From NCBI GenBank assembly GCA_014801785.1, contig JAAVDN010000002.1, forward strand, positions 1 to 64,000: a DNA stretch of 64,000 bases, given 5' to 3'. The translations under genes and the position numbers were made by a program. Shown piece after piece: positions 1 to 7,707 of this stretch (the stretch's first letter is position 1; each line of letters starts with the position of its first letter). This DNA comes from Bacteroides sp. GTDB lineage: Bacteria > Bacteroidota > Bacteroidia > Bacteroidales > Muribaculaceae. Below the pieces are notes generated by a model. That model saw only the letters and a program-made list of their open reading frames with translations, made no database searches and was not told where the DNA came from.

Positions 1-1143
1 GGAATGCCTATTTCTTATCGTGGCGTTTATTACTATCGTAGTGGCGCGACTAAACAAGAGTTTCGCGGGGCAGCTCTTCATCAGTTTCTCCTGAAAAAGA
101 TGGGATTGAATTGGGAGGATATTCCTTGTGATGGAGTTACGCTGGATGATATCGATGACGGTGCAATTGAATATTTCTTGGACCATGCTATCGGGGAGGG
201 TCGTATGGAACCCGAATCGCGCAAGTCCTCCAAAGAGGATGTCCTGTACAATTTAGGTCTTATTAAGGATGGTATCCCAACAAACGGCGCAGTCCTGCTG
301 TTCGGGAAATATCCTCAACGTAGATTTGTAACCTCAAGTTTCAAGATTGGCAGATTTGGTGCGGATGACGCAGACTTGTTAAGTCAAGACCAAATAGAAG
401 GAAATCTTATTCAAATGACTGATAAGATAATGCAGGTGTTAAGCAGTAAATATCTTATCCGTCCGATACATTACGAGGGATTGCAACGGAAGGAACCGTT
501 GGAAATTCCTGAAGATGCGCTTCGTGAAATAATCTTCAACAGTATCGTCCACAAATTGCAATTCGGTACGTGGAATCAGATGAGTATATATGATGACCAT
601 ATTCGTCTGTGGAATGAAGGGGTATTGCCGGAAGATTATACCGTAGAAACTCTAATGAGTAAGCATACCTCCAAACCGCGTAATCCGAAGATGGCGCAAG
701 TCTTCTACCGTGCCGGATTCATTGAGGCATGGGGACGTGGCTATGAAAAGATAATGAAGGCGTTCGACAAAGCTAATCTTAAGCGTCCGGAATTCACTGT
801 TGAGCAAGGAGGTGTCACAGCCGTGATTTATCGTGAAATTTTTATGTCTGTCAGGGGCGACAAGCACCCGAACCAAAACCAAACCAAAACCGATACAGAA
901 CCGATACAAACCGAACAAGATACCCAGAAAACTACCCAGAAAACTACCCAGAAAACTACCCAGAAGATTTTGGAGTTGATAACCCTCAACCCTTATATTA
1001 CAAGGAACGAAATGGCAATTGAATGTGGTGTAACGCCAGATGCAATTAAATTGCAATTAAAAAAATTAAAAGAAAAAGGGTTAATCCGTCGCATAGGTTC
1101 TGATCGTAGCGGTTCTTGGGAAGTAATGGATCATTCATCGTAG
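1..1143 (+). CDS. ATP-binding transcriptional-regulator-like protein (COG2865, AlbA_2/Schlafen type), 5' truncated by window edge
   Basis: The reading frame is open at base 1, and the visible protein starts inside the family: the 'YYYRSGATKQE' stretch normally lies after an N-terminal AlbA_2 domain, which must be left of the window. Visible residues 165-275 resemble the C-terminal ATPase-like (HATPase_c_4) part, with 'EIIFNSIVHK' as its N-box-like helix and 'GFIEAWGRGYEKI' near its end. A repetitive linker of four TQKT-like units (922-966) leads to a winged-helix domain at about residues 320-375. Such proteins are common in restriction-modification and other defence loci, often between hsd genes; the exact function is not established. 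The downstream RhuM, DUF4268 and HsdR pieces fit that setting. Base composition is more AT-rich than the rest of the window. Confidence 0.8.
   Translation, partial: GMPISYRGVYYYRSGATKQEFRGAALHQFLLKKMGLNWEDIPCDGVTLDDIDDGAIEYFLDHAIGEGRMEPESRKSSKEDVLYNLGLIKDGIPTNGAVLLFGKYPQRRFVTSSFKIGRFGADDADLLSQDQIEGNLIQMTDKIMQVLSSKYLIRPIHYEGLQRKEPLEIPEDALREIIFNSIVHKLQFGTWNQMSIYDDHIRLWNEGVLPEDYTVETLMSKHTSKPRNPKMAQVFYRAGFIEAWGRGYEKIMKAFDKANLKRPEFTVEQGGVTAVIYREIFMSVRGDKHPNQNQTKTDTEPIQTEQDTQKTTQKTTQKTTQKILELITLNPYITRNEMAIECGVTPDAIKLQLKKLKEKGLIRRIGSDRSGSWEVMDHSS
922..966 (+). repeat. In-frame 12-bp tandem repeat in the linker of the COG2865 gene
   Basis: The unit ACCCAGAAAACT is repeated about 3.75 times, starting at 922, 934, 946 and 958, and encodes TQKT units between the ATPase-like part and the winged helix. 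Because the unit is a multiple of three, copy-number change would alter linker length without a frameshift. Confidence 0.9.
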
Positions 1144-1269
1144 GGTTGCGATTTTTACCTATAGTTGTAAGTGGTTATTTTTTGTAAAAAAGGGGGAGAG
1201 TGACAAAAATAGCCAAATACTTTTTGGGGACAGTGTCATCTTAGGGTTGCATTTTCTGCGCTTTCTGCA
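1144..1269. other. Intergenic gap with a duplicated 'TAGGGTTGC' boundary
   Basis: AT-rich spacer between the COG2865 gene and the RhuM remnant. 'TAGGGTTGC' followed by ATTTT-like sequence occurs at 1141 and again at 1241, about 100 bp apart. No gene or terminator is evident. Confidence 0.4.
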
Positions 1270-1566
1270 TTATTGCTTTCCTCGGAGTTTCTTTTGCTCG
1301 GCTTCACGGGCTTCGATGAAGTGGATCTCGACCGGGGAGAGTTGGTATTGGGTGCGCTCGCGGAATTTATCATACTCGGTGTCGGCTTTCAGCTTTGCCG
1401 CCTCTGCCGATATGCTTCCGGCATGTGTGAGCAATTCTTTTCCTGACAGCGTAAGGAAGTCATCGAGCTTCTTGCTCCAGTCTTTCGCAAGTGCGGCGAG
1501 AATAAAGGCAGCTAAACCTATCCATAGCCATAGCTGCCAATCGTCGGGGAGTTATCCGTTTTTCAT
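1270..1566 (-). pseudogene. C-terminal remnant of a RhuM-family protein
   Basis: Translated on the minus strand from about 1503 to the TAA at 1270-1272, the sequence reads '...AKDWSKKLDDFLTLSGKE', then 'LLTHAGSISAE', then '...EYDKFRER'. This matches the conserved C-terminal end of RhuM-family proteins (virulence-associated, frequent in type I restriction loci). The N-terminal two thirds are absent. An ATG at 1566 is followed after four codons by an in-frame TAA at 1552-1554, so no intact product can be made from it. It lies between the COG2865 gene and the small-gene group, as expected for a decayed hsd locus. Family assignment is from motif memory; the extent upstream of about 1500 is uncertain. 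Confidence 0.6.
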
Positions 1567-1716
1567 TATGTTTAATTATTGTAAAAAAATTTCATTAGTT
1601 TTTATAACGAACAAGACCCTATTGATATTCATAGAAAGTAAATGCCAACCTACATTGCGCAGGCTGGAATTTGCTATGTAAAACGTAGTTTATCTTTGAA
1701 TGAAATAGAATTGCTG

Positions 1717-2079
1717 CTATGGCTTATTAAAATATTCCCATTCTTCAGAATCTAATCCAAACATATCTTTTAAGTATGAACTATCAAATTTATGGTTGCC
1801 GTATGTGGAAGCAGTGGTTATATCATTTTCAAGTCTAACAATGACTGCTTCTATCGAAGTACATATTGATATATACTCGCAATTTAAGCATGAATTATCT
1901 GTAGACAGTGTACACCATCCCATCTCAGCAACCATTTTCAATTCTTTTTGTGTGGGGATGTGCTTTGCCCTATTTGTATTGTGCTCACAGTTTGCACACC
2001 CACATGAACGTGTACAAAATTCTAAATTTAATTCACATGCCATATTGAGAGAATTACTGTTAAACTTGATTATACTCAC
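1717..2079 (-). CDS. Cysteine-rich small protein of unknown function
   Basis: Not recognised. The 120-residue product has an N-terminal cluster 'CTRSCGCANC' and a second group 'WCTLSTDNSCLNC' followed by one more Cys, a spacing suggestive of metal binding. The C-terminal third is acidic and free of cysteine. There is no signal peptide or membrane segment, so it is probably cytosolic. An internal start at Met12 ('MACELNLEF') is equally plausible. It is the last gene of a minus-strand group with the small acidic protein (106 bp upstream) and the DUF4268 gene, in the AT-rich accessory island. Coding status rests on frame length and orderly composition; a function in the island's defence role is only a guess. 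Confidence 0.55.
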   Translation of the reverse strand: MSIIKFNSNSLNMACELNLEFCTRSCGCANCEHNTNRAKHIPTQKELKMVAEMGWCTLSTDNSCLNCEYISICTSIEAVIVRLENDITTASTYGNHKFDSSYLKDMFGLDSEEWEYFNKP

Positions 2080-2185
2080 ATTCCGAGTCGGAAGTGAGTC
2101 TTAAAAATCAGACGGGAGCAAGTTGGCAGGCCACCTAATCTTCAACCCCACTCCTTAAATACGAGATACGGTGATCTCATATGGT

Positions 2186-2440
2186 TCAGAGCGTTACATT
2201 TGTAAAGTTCATTCTACCATATATATCAGCAAAACGAGCATTATAAGTTTCACCATTCAATTCAAATGAGCCGGTCTCTATAGCAGCATCATCCTCATCA
2301 GAATCTGATGTATCATGGCGTACTGTATAAAACTTTAGCCCATCAATAATGGTCACGAATAGAATGTTATGCTGTGTGTACGTAAGTCTGTTGTCATCCG
2401 GGTCTATGTACCAAGATTTTATTTTTCCGATCTTATTCAT
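2186..2440 (-). CDS. Small acidic protein of unknown function
   Basis: Not recognised. The 84-residue product begins 'MNKIGKIKSWYIDPDD', contains the acidic stretch 'HDTSDSDEDDAAIE' and looks like a small beta-rich cytosolic protein without signal peptide or membrane segment. It starts 36 bp after the end of the DUF4268 gene, on the same strand, so the two are probably cotranscribed. Low GC content matches the surrounding island. Its size and location next to a nuclease-like gene would suit an immunity or accessory protein, but nothing in the sequence demonstrates that. Confidence 0.55.
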   Translation of the reverse strand: MNKIGKIKSWYIDPDDNRLTYTQHNILFVTIIDGLKFYTVRHDTSDSDEDDAAIETGSFELNGETYNARFADIYGRMNFTNVTL

Positions 2441-2476
2441 AATTAGAAGATTGAAAGTTATATTTCTTATTATTCC

Positions 2477-3604
2477 TTACTTATGCGTGTGTAAGGATTG
2501 CTTCTTATACTTTTGAGCATATTTGCTAAAGACAGATATAAATGCTTTTGCCGACTCTGTAAGGAATGTAAAAATTTCATCCTTCTGATCTTCATTTGTG
2601 TAACTCAAGTCATTTCGAGTTACACGGATTCGACAAGTTACTCTGTCATCCATGCGTTGCCAATCCAGTTTGTACGAAGAAAGAGCTTCATCTATTTCCG
2701 ATTGATACTGCTTCAGAAAATCAAAGGCTTCTTTATTCGCCGCCTTATCGCCAAAGTTTATATAGATTTCAGTAGAGGTATTGGCATTGTTAATTATAAC
2801 ATTGCATGACATACCACTTATTCCTATAGATTTTCCCAGCCAAGCATCCGGTGTGCCATTGGAAGAAGCATAGGGACCACCGATTTTCTTGTTATACTCA
2901 ATAAACTCTTGCCAATAAGCATAGCGTTTAGTACGACGAACAGCCGTCGCCCCGGCTTCTTGTGCAGCCTCTTGTTTCTTAGTCGCCATCCTAATAGTAT
3001 AATCCTCTGTATCTTTTACAGGGATAATTTGGTCGAAGTCCATCAATACTCGTCCATTGTACTGATATGGAGTGACTTTGAAGCATTTGATGTTAAGTCC
3101 AAAGTTGGAAAGCCATAAAACTGAAGAAGTAACCTCCTTCCGGAAATTGGCGGCAACGAAGAATATACGCTGAGAGTTGTCAGGATTTAGTTCAATATCT
3201 TCAATAGGTGTACCATCCATAAACTCACTGATAGATTCCTCTGCGTAAATATCTTTTCCCATGAGATATTTCTGGTAAATTTGAATTATCTGTGCTTTGG
3301 AAAGGCTTGAACAGTAGGACGCATACTTAATTGCTTGCCATGTAACATCCCGACCTGAATCATCAAGCTTGTTCTCAATAATGACGAGTCTACCTTGCTT
3401 GTCTAATGCAAGCAGGTCTAATCGCTCTTTAGTATCCGCAAAGCCATCAAATTCTTTTTGAATTATGAGCAGATCTTCCCCAAGAGAAGACGGTTCAGCG
3501 GCTATCCATTCCTGAAGATGCTTTCGCTCTTCAAGATTTAACTCCTTGAAAGTACATACATGTGCCTTTTGAAGTATATTATTATTCTGATCAAGTATAT
3601 ACAT
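2477..3604 (-). CDS. DUF4268 domain protein with PD-(D/E)XK nuclease-like N-terminus
   Basis: The N-terminal third carries a restriction-endonuclease-fold signature: 'RLDLLALDKQGRLVIIENK', giving Asp63, Glu77 and Lys79 in D-x(n)-E-x-K spacing, followed by 'QAIKYASYCSSL'. The C-terminal half (from about residue 225, 'RRTKRYAYWQEFIEY') matches the DUF4268 pattern, ending in a lysine-rich tail. DUF4268 proteins are widespread in bacterial accessory regions and have been associated with defence; no reaction is established. The gene lies 11 bp downstream of the type I restriction tail and just upstream of a small acidic gene. The active-site spacing looks intact, so nucleic acid cleavage is plausible but inferred. 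Confidence 0.75.
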   Translation of the reverse strand: MYILDQNNNILQKAHVCTFKELNLEERKHLQEWIAAEPSSLGEDLLIIQKEFDGFADTKERLDLLALDKQGRLVIIENKLDDSGRDVTWQAIKYASYCSSLSKAQIIQIYQKYLMGKDIYAEESISEFMDGTPIEDIELNPDNSQRIFFVAANFRKEVTSSVLWLSNFGLNIKCFKVTPYQYNGRVLMDFDQIIPVKDTEDYTIRMATKKQEAAQEAGATAVRRTKRYAYWQEFIEYNKKIGGPYASSNGTPDAWLGKSIGISGMSCNVIINNANTSTEIYINFGDKAANKEAFDFLKQYQSEIDEALSSYKLDWQRMDDRVTCRIRVTRNDLSYTNEDQKDEIFTFLTESAKAFISVFSKYAQKYKKQSLHTHK

Positions 3605-3615
3605 AGATGTCGTAT

Positions 3616-4025
3616 TTATTCATTAGCCGACGAATTATCTAATACTTCGCGATAGTCTTGGTCGTCGATAATTTGTCGGAGGAGATTGCGGAAGTTGCCT
3701 TGGAAACCCTCGTTCTGATTGTAATCACGATAAAGGGAGTCATCGCTGCGACGCATACGACGCATAACCGTGTCAACAATACGATTGAAAGCCGCATCGG
3801 CTTCGTCGCGGTCAGGATTCCCCACTATCTGATTCTGATATTGGGGAGTATTGACAATTTCGCGGGCTACACGATACATCTTCACCCGACGTTCATCTGC
3901 CGTCGCATCCCATCCGCTGAACCATCGTTCGTTGAAATTAGCGATGATAGTGTCGAGCTGCGACCTTACTGGATCATCAGTTCCGGCAACTTCGATGCAG
4001 ACCGGTGGAGCGAGGCGGCCGACGC
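3616..4025 (-). pseudogene. hsdR: C-terminal remnant of a type I restriction enzyme R subunit (HsdR)
   Basis: The frame ending at 3616 reads upstream through 'RSQLDTIIANFNERW', 'ERRVKMYRVAREIV' and 'NFRNLLRQIIDDQDY', a typical helical C-terminal tail of HsdR. An 89-residue ORF could start at a GTG (3885), but similarity continues upstream without a start codon to about 4025, where the frame meets the 3' end of the carbonic anhydrase gene in another frame. The helicase and nuclease domains are missing, so this is a fragment left by a deletion or recombination whose junction lies at the carbonic anhydrase stop codon. It heads the minus-strand group DUF4268 - small genes. Confidence 0.65.
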
Positions 4026-4565
4026 TCAGAGTGGCTTTAGGGAGCCGGTCAGGGAGTCCATGAGATAGCCGGCGACACGTACGTCTTTCGCCATCAGGGG
4101 ATGGTTCGAGATGAGGTCCACTGTCTCGCGCACAGCCTCCTCGCCGTCATCGAAGCCGTGAAGCCAGCTGTCAAGATCGATGCCGCAATGACGCATCAGC
4201 GTGATATGCTCTTCGTCGATGCCGCGTTCACGCATCAGATGGAGCATCTCCTTGGCATTCATTCCCTGAACACCGCATCCCGTGTGGCCGATGACCATTA
4301 TCTCCTCAACCCCTAACTCGTAGACAGCGACCAACAACGAGCGCATCGTCGAATCAAACGGATTGGTGATTGTCCCTCCCGCATTCTTGATCATCTTCAC
4401 ATCTCCGTTACGGATTCCTAACGCGGCGGGAAGCAACTCCACAAGACGAGTATCCATACACGTGACGATAGCTATCTTCTTATCCGGATATTTCGACGTC
4501 TCGTAACGACGATACCCCTCCGAGGCGACAAACTCCCGGTTATGTCTCAGTATCTCTTCTATCAT
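4026..4565 (-). CDS. Beta-class carbonic anhydrase
   Basis: Interconverts CO2 and bicarbonate in the cytoplasm. The 179-residue protein has the zinc ligands Cys36, His94 and Cys97 in 'CMDTR' and 'GHTGCG', and Asp38 of the Asp-Arg dyad with Arg40. Length fits short beta carbonic anhydrases, and the start is the only good upstream ATG. It lies 58 bp downstream of the YolD-like gene on the same strand and could share its transcript. Its stop codon coincides with the edge of the HsdR remnant, so the last few residues may have been changed by the recombination that placed the island here; the core is intact. Confidence 0.92.
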   Translation of the reverse strand: MIEEILRHNREFVASEGYRRYETSKYPDKKIAIVTCMDTRLVELLPAALGIRNGDVKMIKNAGGTITNPFDSTMRSLLVAVYELGVEEIMVIGHTGCGVQGMNAKEMLHLMRERGIDEEHITLMRHCGIDLDSWLHGFDDGEEAVRETVDLISNHPLMAKDVRVAGYLMDSLTGSLKPL

Positions 4566-4623
4566 AGTCTTTTGCAGTTTCTCTTGTTTCAGTCATATTC
4601 CATACCCCTGCCCCACCCCTCTG

Positions 4624-4812
4624 TCACTGCCGCGCCGTCGTCTGACGCGCCGTCTCCTCGATAGCCTCGTAATGGCCCGACAGGGCCGCGAAAGGAGCGA
4701 ACTGCGCCGCCCGGTTGTAGAGCGGCATCCTTGTATGTCGCGGCTCGTAATGAGGGAGGTCGATGATTTGCTCATACTTCCCCATGACGTTATCCTCTGT
4801 CTGATTACTCAT
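4624..4812 (-). CDS. YolD-like protein
   Basis: A 62-residue protein with the pattern 'IIDLPHYEPRHTRMPLYN' followed by 'RAAQFAPFAALSGHYEAI', which is the YolD-like signature seen next to UvrX/DinB-type polymerases, chiefly in Firmicutes and their mobile elements. Its ATG overlaps the stop codon of the polymerase gene by 8 bp (4805-4812) and is preceded inside that gene by AGGAGG, an unusually strong Shine-Dalgarno sequence for this phylum. Translational coupling to the polymerase is therefore likely. The biochemical role of YolD proteins is unknown; partnership with translesion polymerases is inferred from gene linkage. Confidence 0.75.
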   Translation of the reverse strand: MSNQTEDNVMGKYEQIIDLPHYEPRHTRMPLYNRAAQFAPFAALSGHYEAIEETARQTTARQ

Positions 4813-6352
4813 GATGTCCTCCTATCTGCTCATTGCGGCTGCGCTGTGTCGCGCCGTCGCTGAAATTCAATCCCTTGAGAATAGCATTCTTGCCAAACTT
4901 CTTCTTTATATTCAGGACCACTTCCTGACGCCTCCGCTCCCTGGCGCGCCTCTCGGCTTCCTCCCGCTCCTCTCTCTCGAACTGCTCGAAATCCGTGAAG
5001 AGATCCGGCTGACGTCCTATACGGCGCGACCTAACCTTCTCTTCTCCTACCAGATGGTTGAGAGCCAAAGTCAGACGGCGCACCAGTAGATCGGGATTGA
5101 TGATACGGTCATAAAGCTCGGCAACCTTCGCTACCAGTACCGAATCGGCCGATGTCGGCTCTGAAAGATTGACAGTCCCGTGGGCATGCGCCGGAACCTG
5201 ACGCCCATACCAGTCAAGACGCACCTTCCCATGGTACTTACACCTCACGGCCGGATTCGTCAGCGACTCCACGTCATAGCCGACCGTCAGCACGAGCTGA
5301 TCCGTGACCAACCTCTTCTCGACAAGTTCGAGCGAAGCGCTGTCTGCCATCTCCATCACTACATTACGGGCCATATCCCAGGGATATGGGCTTTGCAACA
5401 CCTGCCCGCTACTGATACTCCTCGTCTCAGGCCTGTAAGCCTTGACAAGCTCCATCGTCACCGGTTCCCATCCCCACGCATGGTCGATCAGCAGCTCCGC
5501 ATTGACTCCGAACAGCTTGTAGAGAAGATCCTCGTTTCTGACCGAACATAGCGCCACATCCCCCATCGTATAGATTCCGAACGATTGTAGTCGCTCGGCC
5601 GTCCCCCGCCCCACTCTCCAGAAATCCGTCAGCGGAGTATGGGCCCAGAGCTGACGACGATAGCTCATCTCGTCAAGCTCGGCGATACGCACCCCATCCT
5701 TATCCGGAGGCATCTTCTTGGCGACGATATCCATCGCGACTTTGCAAAGATACATATTGGTGCCGATCCCTGCTGTCGCCGTGACACCGGTCTCGCGCAA
5801 AACCTCCCGTATAATCTTCATCGCCAACTCATACGGCGTCAGGCGATAGGTGTCGAGATAACTCGTCACATCCATTATCACCTCGTCTATCGAATAGACA
5901 TGAATATCCTCCGGCGCAATGTAGCGCAGATAGATTTCGTAGATACGCGCGCTATATTCTATATAGTAAGCCATCCGCGGAGGAGCGACAATATAGTCTA
6001 TCGCTATCTCCGGATGAGCGTCAAGAAAAGCCTTGGAATAAGACTTGCCCATGCGACCGCGATGGAAATTAGCCTCCTTGACCTTCTGCACAACCTCGAA
6101 CAGGCGCGGGCGTCCTCCCGTGCCGTAACGCTTCAAAGCCGGAGAGACCGCAAGACAGATTGTCTTCTCGGTCCGCGATGCGTCCGCGACGACAAGACAG
6201 GCATCGAGAGGATCAAGTCCCCGCTCGACACACTCTACCGAAGCATAGAACGACTTCAGGTCTATGGCGATGAATTGTGGTTTTCTTTTCAATTTATCCT
6301 CTCTTATGAGATTCTGATGGGATAGGACCGTTTTTAGGGATTCATTCCCCAT
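4805..6352 (-). CDS. Y-family translesion DNA polymerase (UvrX/UmuC/DinB type)
   Basis: Predicted error-prone DNA polymerase for damage bypass. The N-terminus 'FIAIDLKSFYASVECVERG' holds the first catalytic Asp and the steric-gate region; 'VYSIDEVIMDVTSY' carries the second acidic pair; 'TATAGIGTNMYLCKVAMD' is the conserved palm/thumb transition; the little-finger region and a charged C-terminal helix follow. The 'DLKSFYASVECVERGLDP' form is that of the UvrX-like subgroup that travels with yolD. The start is uncertain: ATG at 6352 is used here, but a TTG at 6292 preceded by GAGGA gives a product starting right at the catalytic domain and may be the true start. The 5' end overlaps three tandem copies of a repeat related to a mobile element. 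Confidence 0.85.
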   Translation of the reverse strand: MGNESLKTVLSHQNLIREDKLKRKPQFIAIDLKSFYASVECVERGLDPLDACLVVADASRTEKTICLAVSPALKRYGTGGRPRLFEVVQKVKEANFHRGRMGKSYSKAFLDAHPEIAIDYIVAPPRMAYYIEYSARIYEIYLRYIAPEDIHVYSIDEVIMDVTSYLDTYRLTPYELAMKIIREVLRETGVTATAGIGTNMYLCKVAMDIVAKKMPPDKDGVRIAELDEMSYRRQLWAHTPLTDFWRVGRGTAERLQSFGIYTMGDVALCSVRNEDLLYKLFGVNAELLIDHAWGWEPVTMELVKAYRPETRSISSGQVLQSPYPWDMARNVVMEMADSASLELVEKRLVTDQLVLTVGYDVESLTNPAVRCKYHGKVRLDWYGRQVPAHAHGTVNLSEPTSADSVLVAKVAELYDRIINPDLLVRRLTLALNHLVGEEKVRSRRIGRQPDLFTDFEQFEREEREEAERRARERRRQEVVLNIKKKFGKNAILKGLNFSDGATQRSRNEQIGGHHE

Positions 6353-6419
6353 CCTACAAGAAATGTCACCCCTATCCCGCAAGAAATATCGCCCCTATCG
6401 CGCAAGAACGTTGACAGCC
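6347..6419. repeat. Three tandem copies of a ~24-bp unit resembling the ends of the 23197/35319 elements
   Basis: Units begin at about 6347, 6369 and 6392, each resembling CCCcTATCccgCAAGAAAT and ending in a GTCA/TTGACA-like tail. They match the terminal sequence CCTGTCCCACAAGAAATG of the hairpin elements elsewhere in this window. They fill the gap between serB (end 6425) and the polymerase gene and would form that gene's promoter or leader. Confidence 0.7.
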
Positions 6420-6424
6420 TGATC

Positions 6425-7648
6425 TCAAGGAAGATAAGAATCCTTGAATCCGATGAAATAGAGGATGCCGTCAAGCCCGATTGTCGAAATCGACTGCTTC
6501 GCCGTCTGCTTCACCTTCGGCTTGGCATGGAAAGCGATTCCCAGTCCGGCGACGGACAGCATCGGCAGGTCATTGGCGCCATCCCCGACAGCGATTGTCT
6601 GCGCGATATTTATATTCTCGAATTGCGCTATGAGTCGCAGCAACTCGGCCTTCCGCTTGCCGTCGACTATCTCCCCTACATAACGTCCCGTCAGCTTTCC
6701 ATCCTTTATCTCAAGCTCGTTGGCATAGACATAATCGAAGCCGAACCGACGCTTGAGATACTCCCCGAAATAGGTGAAGCCGCCGGAAAGAATAGCTGTC
6801 TTGTAGCCGGCGCGGTGAAGGACATCCATCATCCGCTCGACACCCTCCGTAATCGGCAACGACTCGGCTATCTCCTTCATGACGCTTTCATCCAGACCCT
6901 TGAGAAGCTCAACTCTCCGCCGGAAACTCTCCCGGAAATCAATCTCTCCGCGCATGGCGCTCTCTGTTATCGCCCTGACCTGCGGACCGACCCCGGCGCG
7001 GTCTGCCAGCTCATCGATGACCTCAGTCTCGATAAGAGTCGAATCCATATCGAAACATACCAGTCGACGGCTTCGGCGGTAGATATCATCGGCCTGCATC
7101 GAGATATCGAACTCCTCCTGAGACGAAATCTGCATGAACCGCTGCTGCATTCGCTCATAGTCGGCCGGCGTTCCGCGAACCGAGAACTCGATACACATCT
7201 TCGACTTCGAATCAAACTCCTCGACAAGCTGCGGACGCCCCGTCAGGCGAACTATACCGTCGATATTGAGCTTCTGCAACGCTATCTCCTCGGCGACAAG
7301 AGCTATCTGATGGGCCGAGATCTTGCGTCCGAGAATAGTTATAATCCAGCGGTGGCGACCCTGACGACTCACCCAATCCTCATATTCCTCGACCGAGACA
7401 GGACTGAACCTTATAGTCACTCCAAGCTCGCTGGCCTTGAAAAGAAGTTCCTTCAATATTGTGCCAGCCACTTCAGGAGTTGTCCTGAAAAGGATTCCGA
7501 GCGACAGCGTATGATGGATGTCAGCCTGGCCGATATCCAGGATAGCGGCGTCATAGCGGGCGAGTATGGCGGTAAGCGACGCCGTCACGCCGGGTTTATC
7601 CTCTCCGCTGATGCTGACAAGTATTATCTCTATATTATCCTTGTTCAT
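6425..7648 (-). CDS. serB: Phosphoserine phosphatase with N-terminal ACT domains
   Basis: Dephosphorylates O-phosphoserine in the last step of serine synthesis, in the cytoplasm. Residues 1-90 and 100-180 form two ACT-like regulatory domains ('SISGEDKPGVTASLTAIL', 'ILGRKISAHQIALVAEEI'). The HAD phosphatase domain follows, with the nucleophile motif 'DMDSTLIETEVIDE' (Asp200, Asp202), 'ILSGGFTYF' as motif II, and 'VGDGANDLPML' as the Mg-binding motif. Length (407) is normal for ACT-SerB proteins. It starts 59 bp downstream of the Fur-family gene and may be cotranscribed with it. Confidence 0.95.
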   Translation of the reverse strand: MNKDNIEIILVSISGEDKPGVTASLTAILARYDAAILDIGQADIHHTLSLGILFRTTPEVAGTILKELLFKASELGVTIRFSPVSVEEYEDWVSRQGRHRWIITILGRKISAHQIALVAEEIALQKLNIDGIVRLTGRPQLVEEFDSKSKMCIEFSVRGTPADYERMQQRFMQISSQEEFDISMQADDIYRRSRRLVCFDMDSTLIETEVIDELADRAGVGPQVRAITESAMRGEIDFRESFRRRVELLKGLDESVMKEIAESLPITEGVERMMDVLHRAGYKTAILSGGFTYFGEYLKRRFGFDYVYANELEIKDGKLTGRYVGEIVDGKRKAELLRLIAQFENINIAQTIAVGDGANDLPMLSVAGLGIAFHAKPKVKQTAKQSISTIGLDGILYFIGFKDSYLP

Positions 7649-7707
7649 AATTCATATTTCTCAATTCCCGAACCGACTGAAATCTTTACCTGCTGAAATC
7701 CGCCGGG

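Noticed and set aside
1247-1681. 144-codon plus-strand frame
   Set aside because: The coding signal in this stretch is on the minus strand (RhuM C-terminus); the plus frame is its shadow.
4593-4775. 60-codon minus-strand frame overlapping the YolD-like gene
   Set aside because: Arg/Ser-rich out-of-frame shadow of yolD.
6347-6419. CRISPR-like or iteron array
   Set aside because: Only three adjacent units without spacers, and no replication gene nearby; similarity to the hairpin-element ends explains them better.
6527-7696. 389-codon plus-strand frame antisense to serB
   Set aside because: A shadow of the GC-rich serB codons; it resembles no family, whereas serB has all its motifs.
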